A stretch of 64,000 bases of DNA, from contig CAKTEM010000002.1 in NCBI GenBank assembly GCA_934548045.1, positions 62,001 through 126,000 on the forward strand, written 5' to 3'. Position numbers and translations under genes: made by a program. Source of the stretch: an uncultured Faecalibacterium sp. (GTDB lineage Bacteria > Bacillota > Clostridia > Oscillospirales > Ruminococcaceae). The notes beneath the pieces are model-generated. The model was given only the letters and a program-made list of their open reading frames with translations, did not search any database and was not told the DNA's origin. This document shows, one piece after another, positions 32,186 to 40,498 of this stretch; position 1 is the first letter of the stretch; each line of letters begins with the position of its first letter.

Positions 32186-32213
32186 TTGACATTTTTTACG
32201 GGGGGGGTATCTT
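32186..32213 (+). promoter_or_regulatory. Promoter of the giant surface protein with a G8 tract in its spacer
   Basis: TTGACA (32186-32191) and TATCTT (32208-32213) are separated by 16 bp made of T6, AC and eight consecutive G (32200-32207). Slippage in the G run would change the spacer length and so promoter strength, as known for the porA promoter of Neisseria. Confidence 0.7.
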
Positions 32214-32279
32214 TCTCTTAAACAGAGGTTTTTTCCAATCCCTCAAAATTGTAAAAATTTGAAAGTGAGGTCAATCATC

Positions 32280-35200
32280 ATGCGTACTCCACGACTACGA
32301 TTCCTAAGTGCTTTGTTGTCTGTTGCGATGCTGTTCACCCTCCTGCCAACAGCGGCGTTTGCGGCGGTCGGTGACACTTTCACCGATGATACCGTTGGTA
32401 CCACTGGTATCATATATAAAGTAACCGGAAGCGATGTTTCGGTCTACAAATATACAGGCTCTGACCCTAATGTTGTCATTCCTGAAACTGTTAATTATAG
32501 TGGTAACACTTATACTGTTACTTCAATTTTCAAAAGTGCTTTTGACAATAACACCACTATTACCAGCGTCAAAATTCCAAACACCGTTGCTGTCATTGCC
32601 GCCCTCGCTTTTCATGGTTGCACAAATCTCAAATCCGTTAGTTTTGGTGAGCCAGCAACTCTCGAAATTCGCTCCTATGCCTTTAGAAATTGTTCGTCAC
32701 TAGAGGAAGTCTTATACGACGGAACTTCCTCACAATGGTTCAGCATTACGGGTGATGGTCGCGCTCTACTTGACAGTTACGTTAAATACCGTCGCACGAT
32801 CACTTTTGAAACCAACACCACCGACAAGATTGACAGCCAGCCTGTTTACGATGGCCATCTTGTCACCAAGCCCACCAAAGACCCTGAACGATCTGGTTTC
32901 AAGTTTGTTGGTTGGTATGTTAAAGACTCCCAGAAAGAATATAACTTTAGCACCCCTGTAACTAGAAACCTTGACCTTTACGCAAAATGGCAGCCTGCAA
33001 ACTGTACCGTAACATTTGATCTAAACGGCCACGGCACGAATACTACTACGACTGTTTCCCATAATACAAAGATTCAGAAGCCCACTACCCCCAAAGACTA
33101 CGGTTATACCTTTGTTGACTGGTATACAACCAATGGCAACGTGTTTGATTTTGAAAACACTCCTATCACCGACAATATCACTTTGTACGCAAAGTGGGAA
33201 ATCAACAAGTATAAAGTAACCTTTAATACAGATGACAACTCCACTCCTGAAATCAAAGAAGTCGAGTATAACACCACCGTTAATGAGCCTGCTAAGCCCA
33301 GCAAGACCGGATATACCTTTGGCGGCTGGTACAAAGACGAGGCTTGCACCAACGGGAACGAATTCTCTTTTAATACGAAAATCACAAAAGATATCCCCCT
33401 TTACGCAAAATGGACTACGAACGAATATACCGTAACCTTTGACAATGACGGAACGACCTATCATGTAAGCACCGTCAACCACGGGGAAACCATTCAGGAC
33501 AAGCCGACTGACCCAGAAAAGACCGGCTACGACTTTGGCGGCTGGTATTCCAACGCCGCTTTCACAGGAAACCCGTTCAATTTTGGCACCAATATCACAA
33601 AAAGCTTCACCCTTTACGCAAAGTGGACGAAGCACAAATATTCTGTCACTATTGACCTGAACGATGGCAGTGTTCCGGTCACAACTTCGTATGAGTATGA
33701 AGCAAACGTTACCAAGAACATTCCTCAGCGAGAGGGCTACACCTTCGACCGCTGGACCGTAACACCGGACACCGTCGTTCCTACGCTGAACGCAGCGCGT
33801 CAGTATGAATTCAAGGTTCCTGCAAGCGAAGTAATTTTGACTGCAAACTGGCGGCCCAATGCTTACACTGTAACATTTGATGGCAAGGGTCATGACCTCG
33901 ATATCACCCAGACGAATGTCACACGCGGCGATAAAGTTGCAAAGCCTGCAACCCCCACTGCAGAAGGTTATACCTTCATTGACTGGTATACTGACAAGGA
34001 TTGCACGAACAAGTTCAACTTCGATACGCCTATTACCGAAAACATCACTCTTTACGCAAAGTGGACTATCAACAAATACACTGTCACCGTCAACACCGGC
34101 GACAGCTCGTATGACACCAGTTATGAATACGGCAAATCCGTCACGATCCTTGTTCCGACAAAGACCGGTGCCGCGTTCCTCAACTGGACACCTGACCCGG
34201 CAGGTCTGAATCTCACCGAGAACGAAGACCGCAGCGTCACCTTTACCATGCCGGCAAGAAACGTCACCTTGACCGCAAACTGGTCTACCAACAGCTACAC
34301 CGTCACCTTCGACAGCAACGGCCACGATGCCGGTCTGACTGTGACCGTCAAGCACAATGGTAAAGTTGCAAAACCTGCCGACCTTCAGGAGACCGGCTAC
34401 ACCTTCGGCGGCTGGTACACCGATAAGGCCTGCACAAACCCGTTCGATTTTGACACTCTTATTACTGGAAACACCACCCTTTATGCAAAGTGGACGGTCA
34501 ACAAGTACACCCTGACGGTGGATACCGGCGACGGGAACCCGGCTAAGAACGAGTATCCGTATGGTACCATCGTGACCGTGGATGCCCCGGAAAAGACCGG
34601 TTCTGCCTTTACAGGCTGGAAAGTTTCCCCCACCACCCTGAATGTTTCGCTGAACACCGACGGCAAGTATGAGTTCACCATGCCGGCAGAAAATGTCACC
34701 CTGACCGCCAAGTGGTCTACCAACAGCTACACCGTCACCTTCAACGGCAATGGACGCAGCGCAGACTTTACGGTGAATGTTGAGTACAACACCGCCGTCA
34801 AGAAACCGAATGACCCCGAGGTGGATAACTACACCTTCGGCGGATGGTACGAAGACAAAGCCTGCACCGTGGAATTCAACTTCGAGACCGCCATCGTTTC
34901 GGACACTACGCTCTATGCAAAGTGGACGCTCGACAAGTACACCGTTACCTTCAATGGCAACGGTCATGCTTCCAATACCACGGTAAATGTTTCGTATGGC
35001 ACACCTGTGATAAAGATCGCTGATCCGGTGGCCGATGGTTATACCTTCGGCAGCTGGTATACCGATAAGAACTGCACCAAAGAATTTGACTTTGAGACTG
35101 CAATCACTTCGAACACCGTTCTCTATGCAAAGTGGACGATCGAAACCTACACTGTGACCTTCAAAACCGACAGCCAGACCACTTACCAGACAAGAACCGT

Positions 35201-37571
35201 CGAGTACAACAAGACCGTTGTAAAGCCTGCTTCCCCCAAGAAGGATGGTTATGTCTTTGGCGGCTGGTACGAGGATGAGGCCTGCACCGGAGCCGAATTT
35301 GACTTCGGCACCAACATCACCCATGACATCACCCTTTACGCAAAGTGGACGACCGACCAGTATGTCGTGACCGTTGATATTGGCGACAATAACCCCGTCA
35401 GCACTCCTTACGACTACGGTTCTACCGTTCTCGTAGACGCTCCTCAAAAAGAAGGTTCTTCCTTTATCGAGTGGATCGTCGAGCCGTCCAGCATCAAGCC
35501 GCTGCTGAACCGTGAAGGCAAATATGAATTCACCATGCCGGCAGACAACGTTACTTTGACCGCCCGGTGGTCCACCAACGCCTGCACCGTCACCTTTGAT
35601 GGCAACGGACACAGCCTTGATGTTATCCGCACAAATGTCGAGTATAACACTCCTGTTGCAAGACCTGCCAACCCCACCGAAGAAGGCTACACCTTCGTCG
35701 ATTGGTATACTGACAAGGATTGCACGAACAAGTTCAACTTCGATACGCCTATCACCAAAAACCTTACTCTTTACGCAAAGTGGGATGTCAACAAATACAC
35801 TGTCACCGTCAACACCGGAGACAACTCGTATGACACCAGCTACAACTACGGCGAATCCGTCACGATCGTTGCTCCGACGAAGACCGGCGCGGCCTTTACC
35901 ACATGGACGACAGAACCTGCTAATCTGAAACTCACCGAGAACGAAGATGGCAGTGTCACCTTTACCATGCCAGCACGCAACGTCACCTTGACCGCAAACT
36001 GGTCTACCGACAGCTACACCGTGAAGTTTGACAGTAACGGCCACGATGCCGGTCTGACTGTGACCGTCAAGCACAATGGTAAAGTTGCAAAACCTGCCGA
36101 CCTTCAGGAGACCGGCTACACCTTCGGCGGCTGGTACACCGATAAGGCCTGCACAAACCCGTTCGATTTTGACACTCTTATTACTGGAAACACCACCCTT
36201 TATGCAAAGTGGACGGTCAACAAGTACACCCTGACGGTGGATACCGGCGACGGGAACCCGGCTAAGAACGAGTATCCGTATGGTACCATCGTGACCGTGG
36301 ATGCCCCGGAAAAGACCGGTTCTGCCTTTACAGGCTGGAAAGTTTCCCCCACCACCCTGAATGTTTCGCTGAACACCGACGGCAAGTATGAGTTCACCAT
36401 GCCGGCAGAAAATGTCACCCTGACCGCCAAGTGGTCTACCAACAGCTACACCGTCACCTTCAACGGCAATGGACACAGCTCCGATATGACCGTAAATGTC
36501 GAGTATAATACGACCGTCAAGAAGCCGAGCGACCCTGAGGTCGATGGCTATACCTTCGGCGGATGGTATACCGACAAGACTTGCACCACAGAATTTGATT
36601 TTGAGACCGCCATCGTTTCGGACACTACGCTCTATGCGAAGTGGACAAAGAACGCGGAACCGTCGAAACCGTCCGAGCCCAGCAATCCGGATACCCCCTC
36701 TGAGCCGGACAAGCCGAGTGAGCCCGATAAGCCCAGTGAACCAGACAAACCGTCTGAACCTACGAATCCGGACAAACCTTCTGAGCCAGATAAACCGAGT
36801 GAACCTGATAAGCCCAGTGAGCCAGACAAGCCGTCCGAACCTACGAATCCGGACAAACCTTCTGAACCGGATAAACCTAGCGAGCCTGATAAGCCCAGTG
36901 AACCGGATAAGCCGTCTGAGCCTACCGACCCGGACAAGCCCGATGAGCCTGAAGTGAAGACTTATTCCATCCTTGTCTTTGATGGCGAAGTCGAAGTCAA
37001 CGGAGAGTCGGCTGTCAGCGCAAAGGCTGGCGACACCGTCACCATCCGCCTGCTGAATGACCTTGTTCCCAGCGGTCAGGTGTTCGATCACTGGGATACC
37101 CTGCCCGACACGCTGGAGCTGAAAGACGCTCAGAGTATCGAGACCACCTTTGTCATGCCGGATGAGGCTGTGACGATCCGTGCCATCTACCGCGATATTC
37201 CTGCTGTTCCCAGCACGCCGAATCCTGCGTCTGTTGCAATCGGTGCTGCGGTCGTCGGCACTGGCGTCGTGGTAACTGGTTGGACGCTTTATAACATCGG
37301 TCTGGAAATGTATGCAAAGTGGGTCCTGCCTGCCGGTGCCGCAATGCCGACTAACCGCGGCGAGCTAGCTCTTCTGCTGTGGCAGGATGCCGGTTCTCCG
37401 GAACCTGCTGTTCTCACCGACAACATGACGGAAGCCGAAAAGGCAGAGCGTTGGGCTGTTGAAAGCGGTCTGATGGCAGAATCCAAAAACAAGGGCTTTG
37501 TTCCCGATGAATCGGTCAGTAAGCTTGAAGTCTTCCTGACTCTGAAAAAGGCCAAGGCTCTGAAACAGTGA
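32280..37571 (+). CDS. Giant cell-surface protein: BspA-type LRR, InlB B-repeats, Pro-rich stalk, C-terminal anchor
   Basis: 1,763 residues from ATG 32280 (GAGG nine bases before). Signal peptide 1-30 (ending TAAFA). Residues 45-170 hold BspA/LRR_5-type leucine-rich repeats (ITSVKIPNTVAVIAALAFHG, LKSVSFGEP). From 170 to about 1455 follow roughly twenty beta-grasp InlB B-repeats (Listeria-Bacteroides repeats: YTFGGWYTDKACT ... TLYAKWT). Then PSEPDKPSEP stalk repeats (about 1460-1560) and a further repeat. A helix follows (SVAIGAAVVGTGVVVTGWTL), then a 90-residue C-terminal SLH-like domain (TNRGELALLLWQ). No LPXTG. Likely exposed adhesin or host-glycan binder. Lower GC than its neighbours. Confidence 0.9.
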   Translation: MRTPRLRFLSALLSVAMLFTLLPTAAFAAVGDTFTDDTVGTTGIIYKVTGSDVSVYKYTGSDPNVVIPETVNYSGNTYTVTSIFKSAFDNNTTITSVKIPNTVAVIAALAFHGCTNLKSVSFGEPATLEIRSYAFRNCSSLEEVLYDGTSSQWFSITGDGRALLDSYVKYRRTITFETNTTDKIDSQPVYDGHLVTKPTKDPERSGFKFVGWYVKDSQKEYNFSTPVTRNLDLYAKWQPANCTVTFDLNGHGTNTTTTVSHNTKIQKPTTPKDYGYTFVDWYTTNGNVFDFENTPITDNITLYAKWEINKYKVTFNTDDNSTPEIKEVEYNTTVNEPAKPSKTGYTFGGWYKDEACTNGNEFSFNTKITKDIPLYAKWTTNEYTVTFDNDGTTYHVSTVNHGETIQDKPTDPEKTGYDFGGWYSNAAFTGNPFNFGTNITKSFTLYAKWTKHKYSVTIDLNDGSVPVTTSYEYEANVTKNIPQREGYTFDRWTVTPDTVVPTLNAARQYEFKVPASEVILTANWRPNAYTVTFDGKGHDLDITQTNVTRGDKVAKPATPTAEGYTFIDWYTDKDCTNKFNFDTPITENITLYAKWTINKYTVTVNTGDSSYDTSYEYGKSVTILVPTKTGAAFLNWTPDPAGLNLTENEDRSVTFTMPARNVTLTANWSTNSYTVTFDSNGHDAGLTVTVKHNGKVAKPADLQETGYTFGGWYTDKACTNPFDFDTLITGNTTLYAKWTVNKYTLTVDTGDGNPAKNEYPYGTIVTVDAPEKTGSAFTGWKVSPTTLNVSLNTDGKYEFTMPAENVTLTAKWSTNSYTVTFNGNGRSADFTVNVEYNTAVKKPNDPEVDNYTFGGWYEDKACTVEFNFETAIVSDTTLYAKWTLDKYTVTFNGNGHASNTTVNVSYGTPVIKIADPVADGYTFGSWYTDKNCTKEFDFETAITSNTVLYAKWTIETYTVTFKTDSQTTYQTRTVEYNKTVVKPASPKKDGYVFGGWYEDEACTGAEFDFGTNITHDITLYAKWTTDQYVVTVDIGDNNPVSTPYDYGSTVLVDAPQKEGSSFIEWIVEPSSIKPLLNREGKYEFTMPADNVTLTARWSTNACTVTFDGNGHSLDVIRTNVEYNTPVARPANPTEEGYTFVDWYTDKDCTNKFNFDTPITKNLTLYAKWDVNKYTVTVNTGDNSYDTSYNYGESVTIVAPTKTGAAFTTWTTEPANLKLTENEDGSVTFTMPARNVTLTANWSTDSYTVKFDSNGHDAGLTVTVKHNGKVAKPADLQETGYTFGGWYTDKACTNPFDFDTLITGNTTLYAKWTVNKYTLTVDTGDGNPAKNEYPYGTIVTVDAPEKTGSAFTGWKVSPTTLNVSLNTDGKYEFTMPAENVTLTAKWSTNSYTVTFNGNGHSSDMTVNVEYNTTVKKPSDPEVDGYTFGGWYTDKTCTTEFDFETAIVSDTTLYAKWTKNAEPSKPSEPSNPDTPSEPDKPSEPDKPSEPDKPSEPTNPDKPSEPDKPSEPDKPSEPDKPSEPTNPDKPSEPDKPSEPDKPSEPDKPSEPTDPDKPDEPEVKTYSILVFDGEVEVNGESAVSAKAGDTVTIRLLNDLVPSGQVFDHWDTLPDTLELKDAQSIETTFVMPDEAVTIRAIYRDIPAVPSTPNPASVAIGAAVVGTGVVVTGWTLYNIGLEMYAKWVLPAGAAMPTNRGELALLLWQDAGSPEPAVLTDNMTEAEKAERWAVESGLMAESKNKGFVPDESVSKLEVFLTLKKAKALKQ
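34317..34755 (+). repeat. 439-bp exact intragenic repeat, copy 1
   Basis: Appears identical base for base to 36036-36474 (offset 1,719 bp, 573 codons) inside the surface-protein gene. Flanking repeats differ, which points to recent duplication or gene conversion. Confidence 0.85.
36036..36474 (+). repeat. 439-bp exact intragenic repeat, copy 2
   Basis: Second copy of 34317-34755, in the same frame. Recombination between the copies would delete or add 573 codons without a frameshift. Confidence 0.85.
36658..36948 (+). repeat. Pro-rich stalk repeats (PSEPDK/PTNPDK)
   Basis: Tandem 18-bp units encoding PSEPDK, grouped into about three 81-bp blocks that each end PTNPDK or PTDPDK. In frame within the surface-protein gene; a cell-wall-spanning spacer by analogy with other Gram-positive surface proteins. 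Confidence 0.85.
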
Positions 37572-37616
37572 TTGCCCCTAACCCTCGTCTTGAGTGATTT
37601 CAAGGCATAAAAAATA

Positions 37617-37685
37617 CCGGACTTTGTATTCCGGGATCATGGCATTGCCAATGGTTCCCGGCGTGCAAAGTCCGGTTTTATTTTT
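37617..37685. terminator. Bidirectional terminator between the surface protein and lrgB
   Basis: CCGGACTTTG (37617-37626) pairs with CAAAGTCCGG (37666-37675), with T-rich tails on both strands. Confidence 0.85.
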
Positions 37686-37688
37686 ATG

Positions 37689-38396
37689 TCAGTGTATCAG
37701 ATTCACGAACACCGGGCAGAGAACGGCGGTCAGCACGCCTGCCACAGCGATGGACAAGCCGCTCATCGCGCCCTCGACCTCGCCCATCTGCAAGGCGCGG
37801 CTGGTGCCGACGGCATGGGCCGAGGTGCCGATGCCAACGCCCTTCGCGATGGGGTCGGTGATGTGGAAGATCTTGCAGACCGACTCGGCCAGCAGGTTGC
37901 CTGCGATACCGGTCAGGATGACAATAGCACCGGTCAGAGCGGCGATACCGCCCAGCTCTGCGGCGACATCCATGCTGATGGCCGTCGTGACCGACTTCGG
38001 CAGGAGCGTCGCGTATTGCTCCTGTGTCAGGTCAAGAGCCAGAGCCAACGCCAGCGCGCTTCCAAGGCTCACCAGCGTGCCGACCGAGATGCCTACGATG
38101 ATGGCGGCGGCGTTCTCTTTCAACAAATCCCACTTCTCATACAGAGGAATGGCAAGGCTGATGGTCGCCGGGAGAAGCAGGTAGTTGACCGGCGCGGCAC
38201 TGGCCTTGTAATCGGCGTAGGGAATCTTCAGCACGCTGAGCAGGATGATGACAAAGATGCTTCCCAACAGCAGCGGATTGAAAATCGCCTTGCCTGTCGC
38301 CTTGTTGATCAGCGTACCCAGCGCGAATGCCGCCAGCGTCAGCAGGACACCCCAGGCCGCCGAGCCGGAAAGGAATTCATTCAACATTTCCGTCAT
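37689..38396 (-). CDS. lrgB: LrgB/CidB family membrane protein
   Basis: 235 residues from ATG 38396 (AAGGAGG before it). Seven or more helices. Family signatures: PVNYLLLPATISLAIPLYEK, LLPKSVTTAISMDVAAELGG and GIGTSAHAVGTSRALQMGEV. LrgAB affects murein hydrolase activity and in several Firmicutes moves pyruvate or other small organic acids. The start lies inside the end of lrgA (20-bp overlap). Confidence 0.93.
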   Translation of the reverse strand: MTEMLNEFLSGSAAWGVLLTLAAFALGTLINKATGKAIFNPLLLGSIFVIILLSVLKIPYADYKASAAPVNYLLLPATISLAIPLYEKWDLLKENAAAIIVGISVGTLVSLGSALALALALDLTQEQYATLLPKSVTTAISMDVAAELGGIAALTGAIVILTGIAGNLLAESVCKIFHITDPIAKGVGIGTSAHAVGTSRALQMGEVEGAMSGLSIAVAGVLTAVLCPVFVNLIH

Positions 38397-38754
38397 GGTT
38401 TGCCTCCTTATTCTTGCGGCGAACCAACGCCTGTGTAGTATGTCCGGCAGTGACGAGGACAAGCACCGTCACCGGGATGATGGAGATAATGATGGGCAGC
38501 AGCATATCGCCCATCTCCGCCCAGAGTTCCATGACGCCAGCCGCCGCCGGAACGAACAGCAGCGGAAAGATGCCGGTCAGGAACACGCCGACCTCTTTGA
38601 CATCCTCGAGCTTGACGACATTGAACCGGAGCGCGAGCAACAGTAAAATCAGACCATAGATGCTGGCCGGGATGGGCAGCGGCAGCACGGCATGTAAAAT
38701 CTCACCCAAAAAGCAGAACGCGAGGATCCGCGCAAATTGAAACAGATATTTCGT
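38377..38754 (-). CDS. lrgA: LrgA/CidA family membrane protein, apparent ACG start
   Basis: About 125 residues. The frame with family residues (T/M)KYLFQFARILAFCFLGEIL and LPLPIPASIYGLILLL begins at an ACG (38754-38752) placed seven bases after AGGAGG. An in-frame TGA lies eight codons upstream, with no ATG, GTG or TTG between. The only later standard start is TTG 38709, which has no RBS and would cut the first helix. Typical LrgA starts MKYL at this point, so ATG has changed to ACG, or the base is misread. Co-transcribed with lrgB. Confidence 0.8.
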   Translation of the reverse strand, partial: TKYLFQFARILAFCFLGEILHAVLPLPIPASIYGLILLLLALRFNVVKLEDVKEVGVFLTGIFPLLFVPAAAGVMELWAEMGDMLLPIIISIIPVTVLVLVTAGHTTQALVRRKNKEANHDGNVE

Positions 38755-38785
38755 AGGAAGACCTCCTTTGACTTTTCACATCTTC

Positions 38786-38855
38786 GCCTGCCTTCCGGCA
38801 GGCATTTGTTATGCAGCTAAGTCAACAGTATAGCCGAAAACATCCTTGTGTGCAA
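38786..38855 (-). promoter_or_regulatory. Promoter and leader hairpin of lrgAB
   Basis: Minus strand TTGCAC (38855-38850), 17 bp, TATACT (38832-38827). The leader then forms GCCTGCC-GGAA-GGCAGGC (38803-38786), without a U-tract. Confidence 0.7.
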
Positions 38856-38955
38856 CGGCAATACTACCCAAGAATTTACGTCTATTCCGTCAAAAACTGG
38901 GTGTTATGAAAGTTTGTACCACTCTGCCCAGAACCACCCGGAATGACCTTTCCTA

Positions 38956-38990
38956 CAAAAACAGCCGCCCGGTGTTTCTCCGCGCGGCTG
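38956..38990 (-). terminator. Intrinsic terminator after murE
   Basis: Minus strand CAGCCGC (38990-38984) pairs with GCGGCTG (38968-38962), then T5. Marks the end of the dcw cluster. Confidence 0.8.
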
Positions 38991-39006
38991 GTGCGATTTT
39001 TCGGTT

Positions 39007-40485
39007 TTACTCCAACCCGATCTGCTGGGCGTATTCTTCCAGCAGTTCCCGTTCGAGGAAGGGGGTCTTAACGCCGAGGCGGTCGCGATAGGTCTCGTGG
39101 CCCTTGCCGATGACGGCGATCAGATCGCCGGGCTGGGCATGGTCGACGGCGTAATGCAGGGCATCCAGACGGTCGGGGATCTCCACGAACTTGGCGTCCG
39201 GGTTGCCCTTTTCCATGCCGACCCGGATATCTGCGATGATGTCCTCGACCTTCTCAAAGCGGTTGTTGTCCTCGGTCAGGATGGAGAAATCCGCCATCTT
39301 TGCGCAGATCTCACCCATGCCGTAGCGGCGGAGTTTGGAGCGGTTGCCGCCGCAGCCGAAGACGACGACCAGACGGTTCGGCTTGTAGGCGCGCAGAGTT
39401 GTGAGCAGGCTCTCGGTGGAGACTTCGTTGTGGGCGTAGTCCAGCAGGATGGTAAACTTCTTGCTGATGGGAACCAGCTCCACACGGCCCTTGACGACGC
39501 ACTTGCCGAGGCCATCGTGGATAGCGGAATCTGGCAGGCCCAGTACCTTGCCGACGGCCAGAGCCGCCAGTGCGTTGTACACGCTGAATTCACCGGGCAT
39601 ATTGACCTTGACATCCATATCGTCCTTGCCGGAGACATGGAACTTGACGCCGAGGAAATCGTGAGTGCGGAGCAGCTCATAGCTGCCGGCGCGGTAATCG
39701 GCCTTTTCACTCTGGCCGTAGGTCACCAGCTTGCAGGTGTGGCCTTCCAGCAGGGCTTCGGTATTCTCGTCGTCGATGTTGACGACGCCAACATCACAGC
39801 GTTTGAAGAGCTGGCCCTTCCAGCTGCGGTACTCCTCGAAGGTCTTGTGTTCGCCCGGGCCGATATGATCCGGCGACAGGTTGGTGAAGACACCGATATC
39901 GTAATGAACGCCTGCAACGCGGTCCATCATCAGACCCTGGCTGGACACTTCCATCAGCGCGGTGTCACAGCCGGCGTCCAGAAATTCCCGGAAGGTCTTC
40001 TGCAGCTCGTAGCTCTCGGGGGTGGTGTTGGCCGTTTCCTGATGATGACCCATGAAGTAGATGCCGTTGGTGCCGATCATGCCGACCTTGCGGCCTGCGG
40101 CTTCCAGAACGCTCTTGATCATGTGGGTGGTCGTGGTCTTGCCCTTGGTGCCAGTGACGCCGATCATCGTCATCTTCCGGGAGGGGTTGCCGAAGAGGTT
40201 CGCGCTCATCAGAGCCATCGCATAGCGGCTGCTCTCTACCTTGAGGACGGTCACGCCCTGCATTTCGGACAGGTCGATGTCGTGCTGGATGATCAGCGCG
40301 CAGACGCCGTTCTTCACGCAGTCCAGCGCGAAATCATGGCTGTCGCGCTGGGTTCCGACGATGCAGACGAACAGCTTGTTCGGCCCGGCCTTCCGGCTGT
40401 CATAAATGATGTCCTCGACTTCCGTCTCAAGGCTGCCCTGTACGAGGGTATAGGGTACGCCTTCAATCAGTTGTTCCAGTTTCAT
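39007..40485 (-). CDS. murE: UDP-MurNAc-tripeptide synthetase
   Basis: 492 residues. Adds the third amino acid (meso-DAP or Lys) to UDP-MurNAc-L-Ala-D-Glu. Domain 1 (1-100) binds uridine; domain 2 has the P-loop IGVTGTKGKTTTTHM; domain 3 contains VVVFGCGGNRSKLRR. The amino-acid selectivity loop reads TEDNNRFE, where DAP-adding enzymes usually have DNPR and Lys-adding ones differ (such as DDPN). Asp, Asn and Arg of the DAP motif are kept, so DAP is more likely. It is the last gene of the cluster, displaced from the usual place before murF. Confidence 0.93.
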   Translation of the reverse strand: MKLEQLIEGVPYTLVQGSLETEVEDIIYDSRKAGPNKLFVCIVGTQRDSHDFALDCVKNGVCALIIQHDIDLSEMQGVTVLKVESSRYAMALMSANLFGNPSRKMTMIGVTGTKGKTTTTHMIKSVLEAAGRKVGMIGTNGIYFMGHHQETANTTPESYELQKTFREFLDAGCDTALMEVSSQGLMMDRVAGVHYDIGVFTNLSPDHIGPGEHKTFEEYRSWKGQLFKRCDVGVVNIDDENTEALLEGHTCKLVTYGQSEKADYRAGSYELLRTHDFLGVKFHVSGKDDMDVKVNMPGEFSVYNALAALAVGKVLGLPDSAIHDGLGKCVVKGRVELVPISKKFTILLDYAHNEVSTESLLTTLRAYKPNRLVVVFGCGGNRSKLRRYGMGEICAKMADFSILTEDNNRFEKVEDIIADIRVGMEKGNPDAKFVEIPDRLDALHYAVDHAQPGDLIAVIGKGHETYRDRLGVKTPFLERELLEEYAQQIGLE

Positions 40486-40498
40486 AGCTCAACACTCC

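Noticed and set aside
36658..36948. Regularly spaced short repeats that look like a CRISPR array
   Set aside because: They are in-frame 18-bp units encoding PSEPDK without unique spacers, and no cas genes are present.
33021..37091. 1,356-codon open frame on the minus strand
   Set aside because: It runs antisense to the InlB-repeat gene; the long openness comes from the repeated codon pattern. No RBS, low-complexity translation without a recognisable family, and the plus-strand protein has clear domains.
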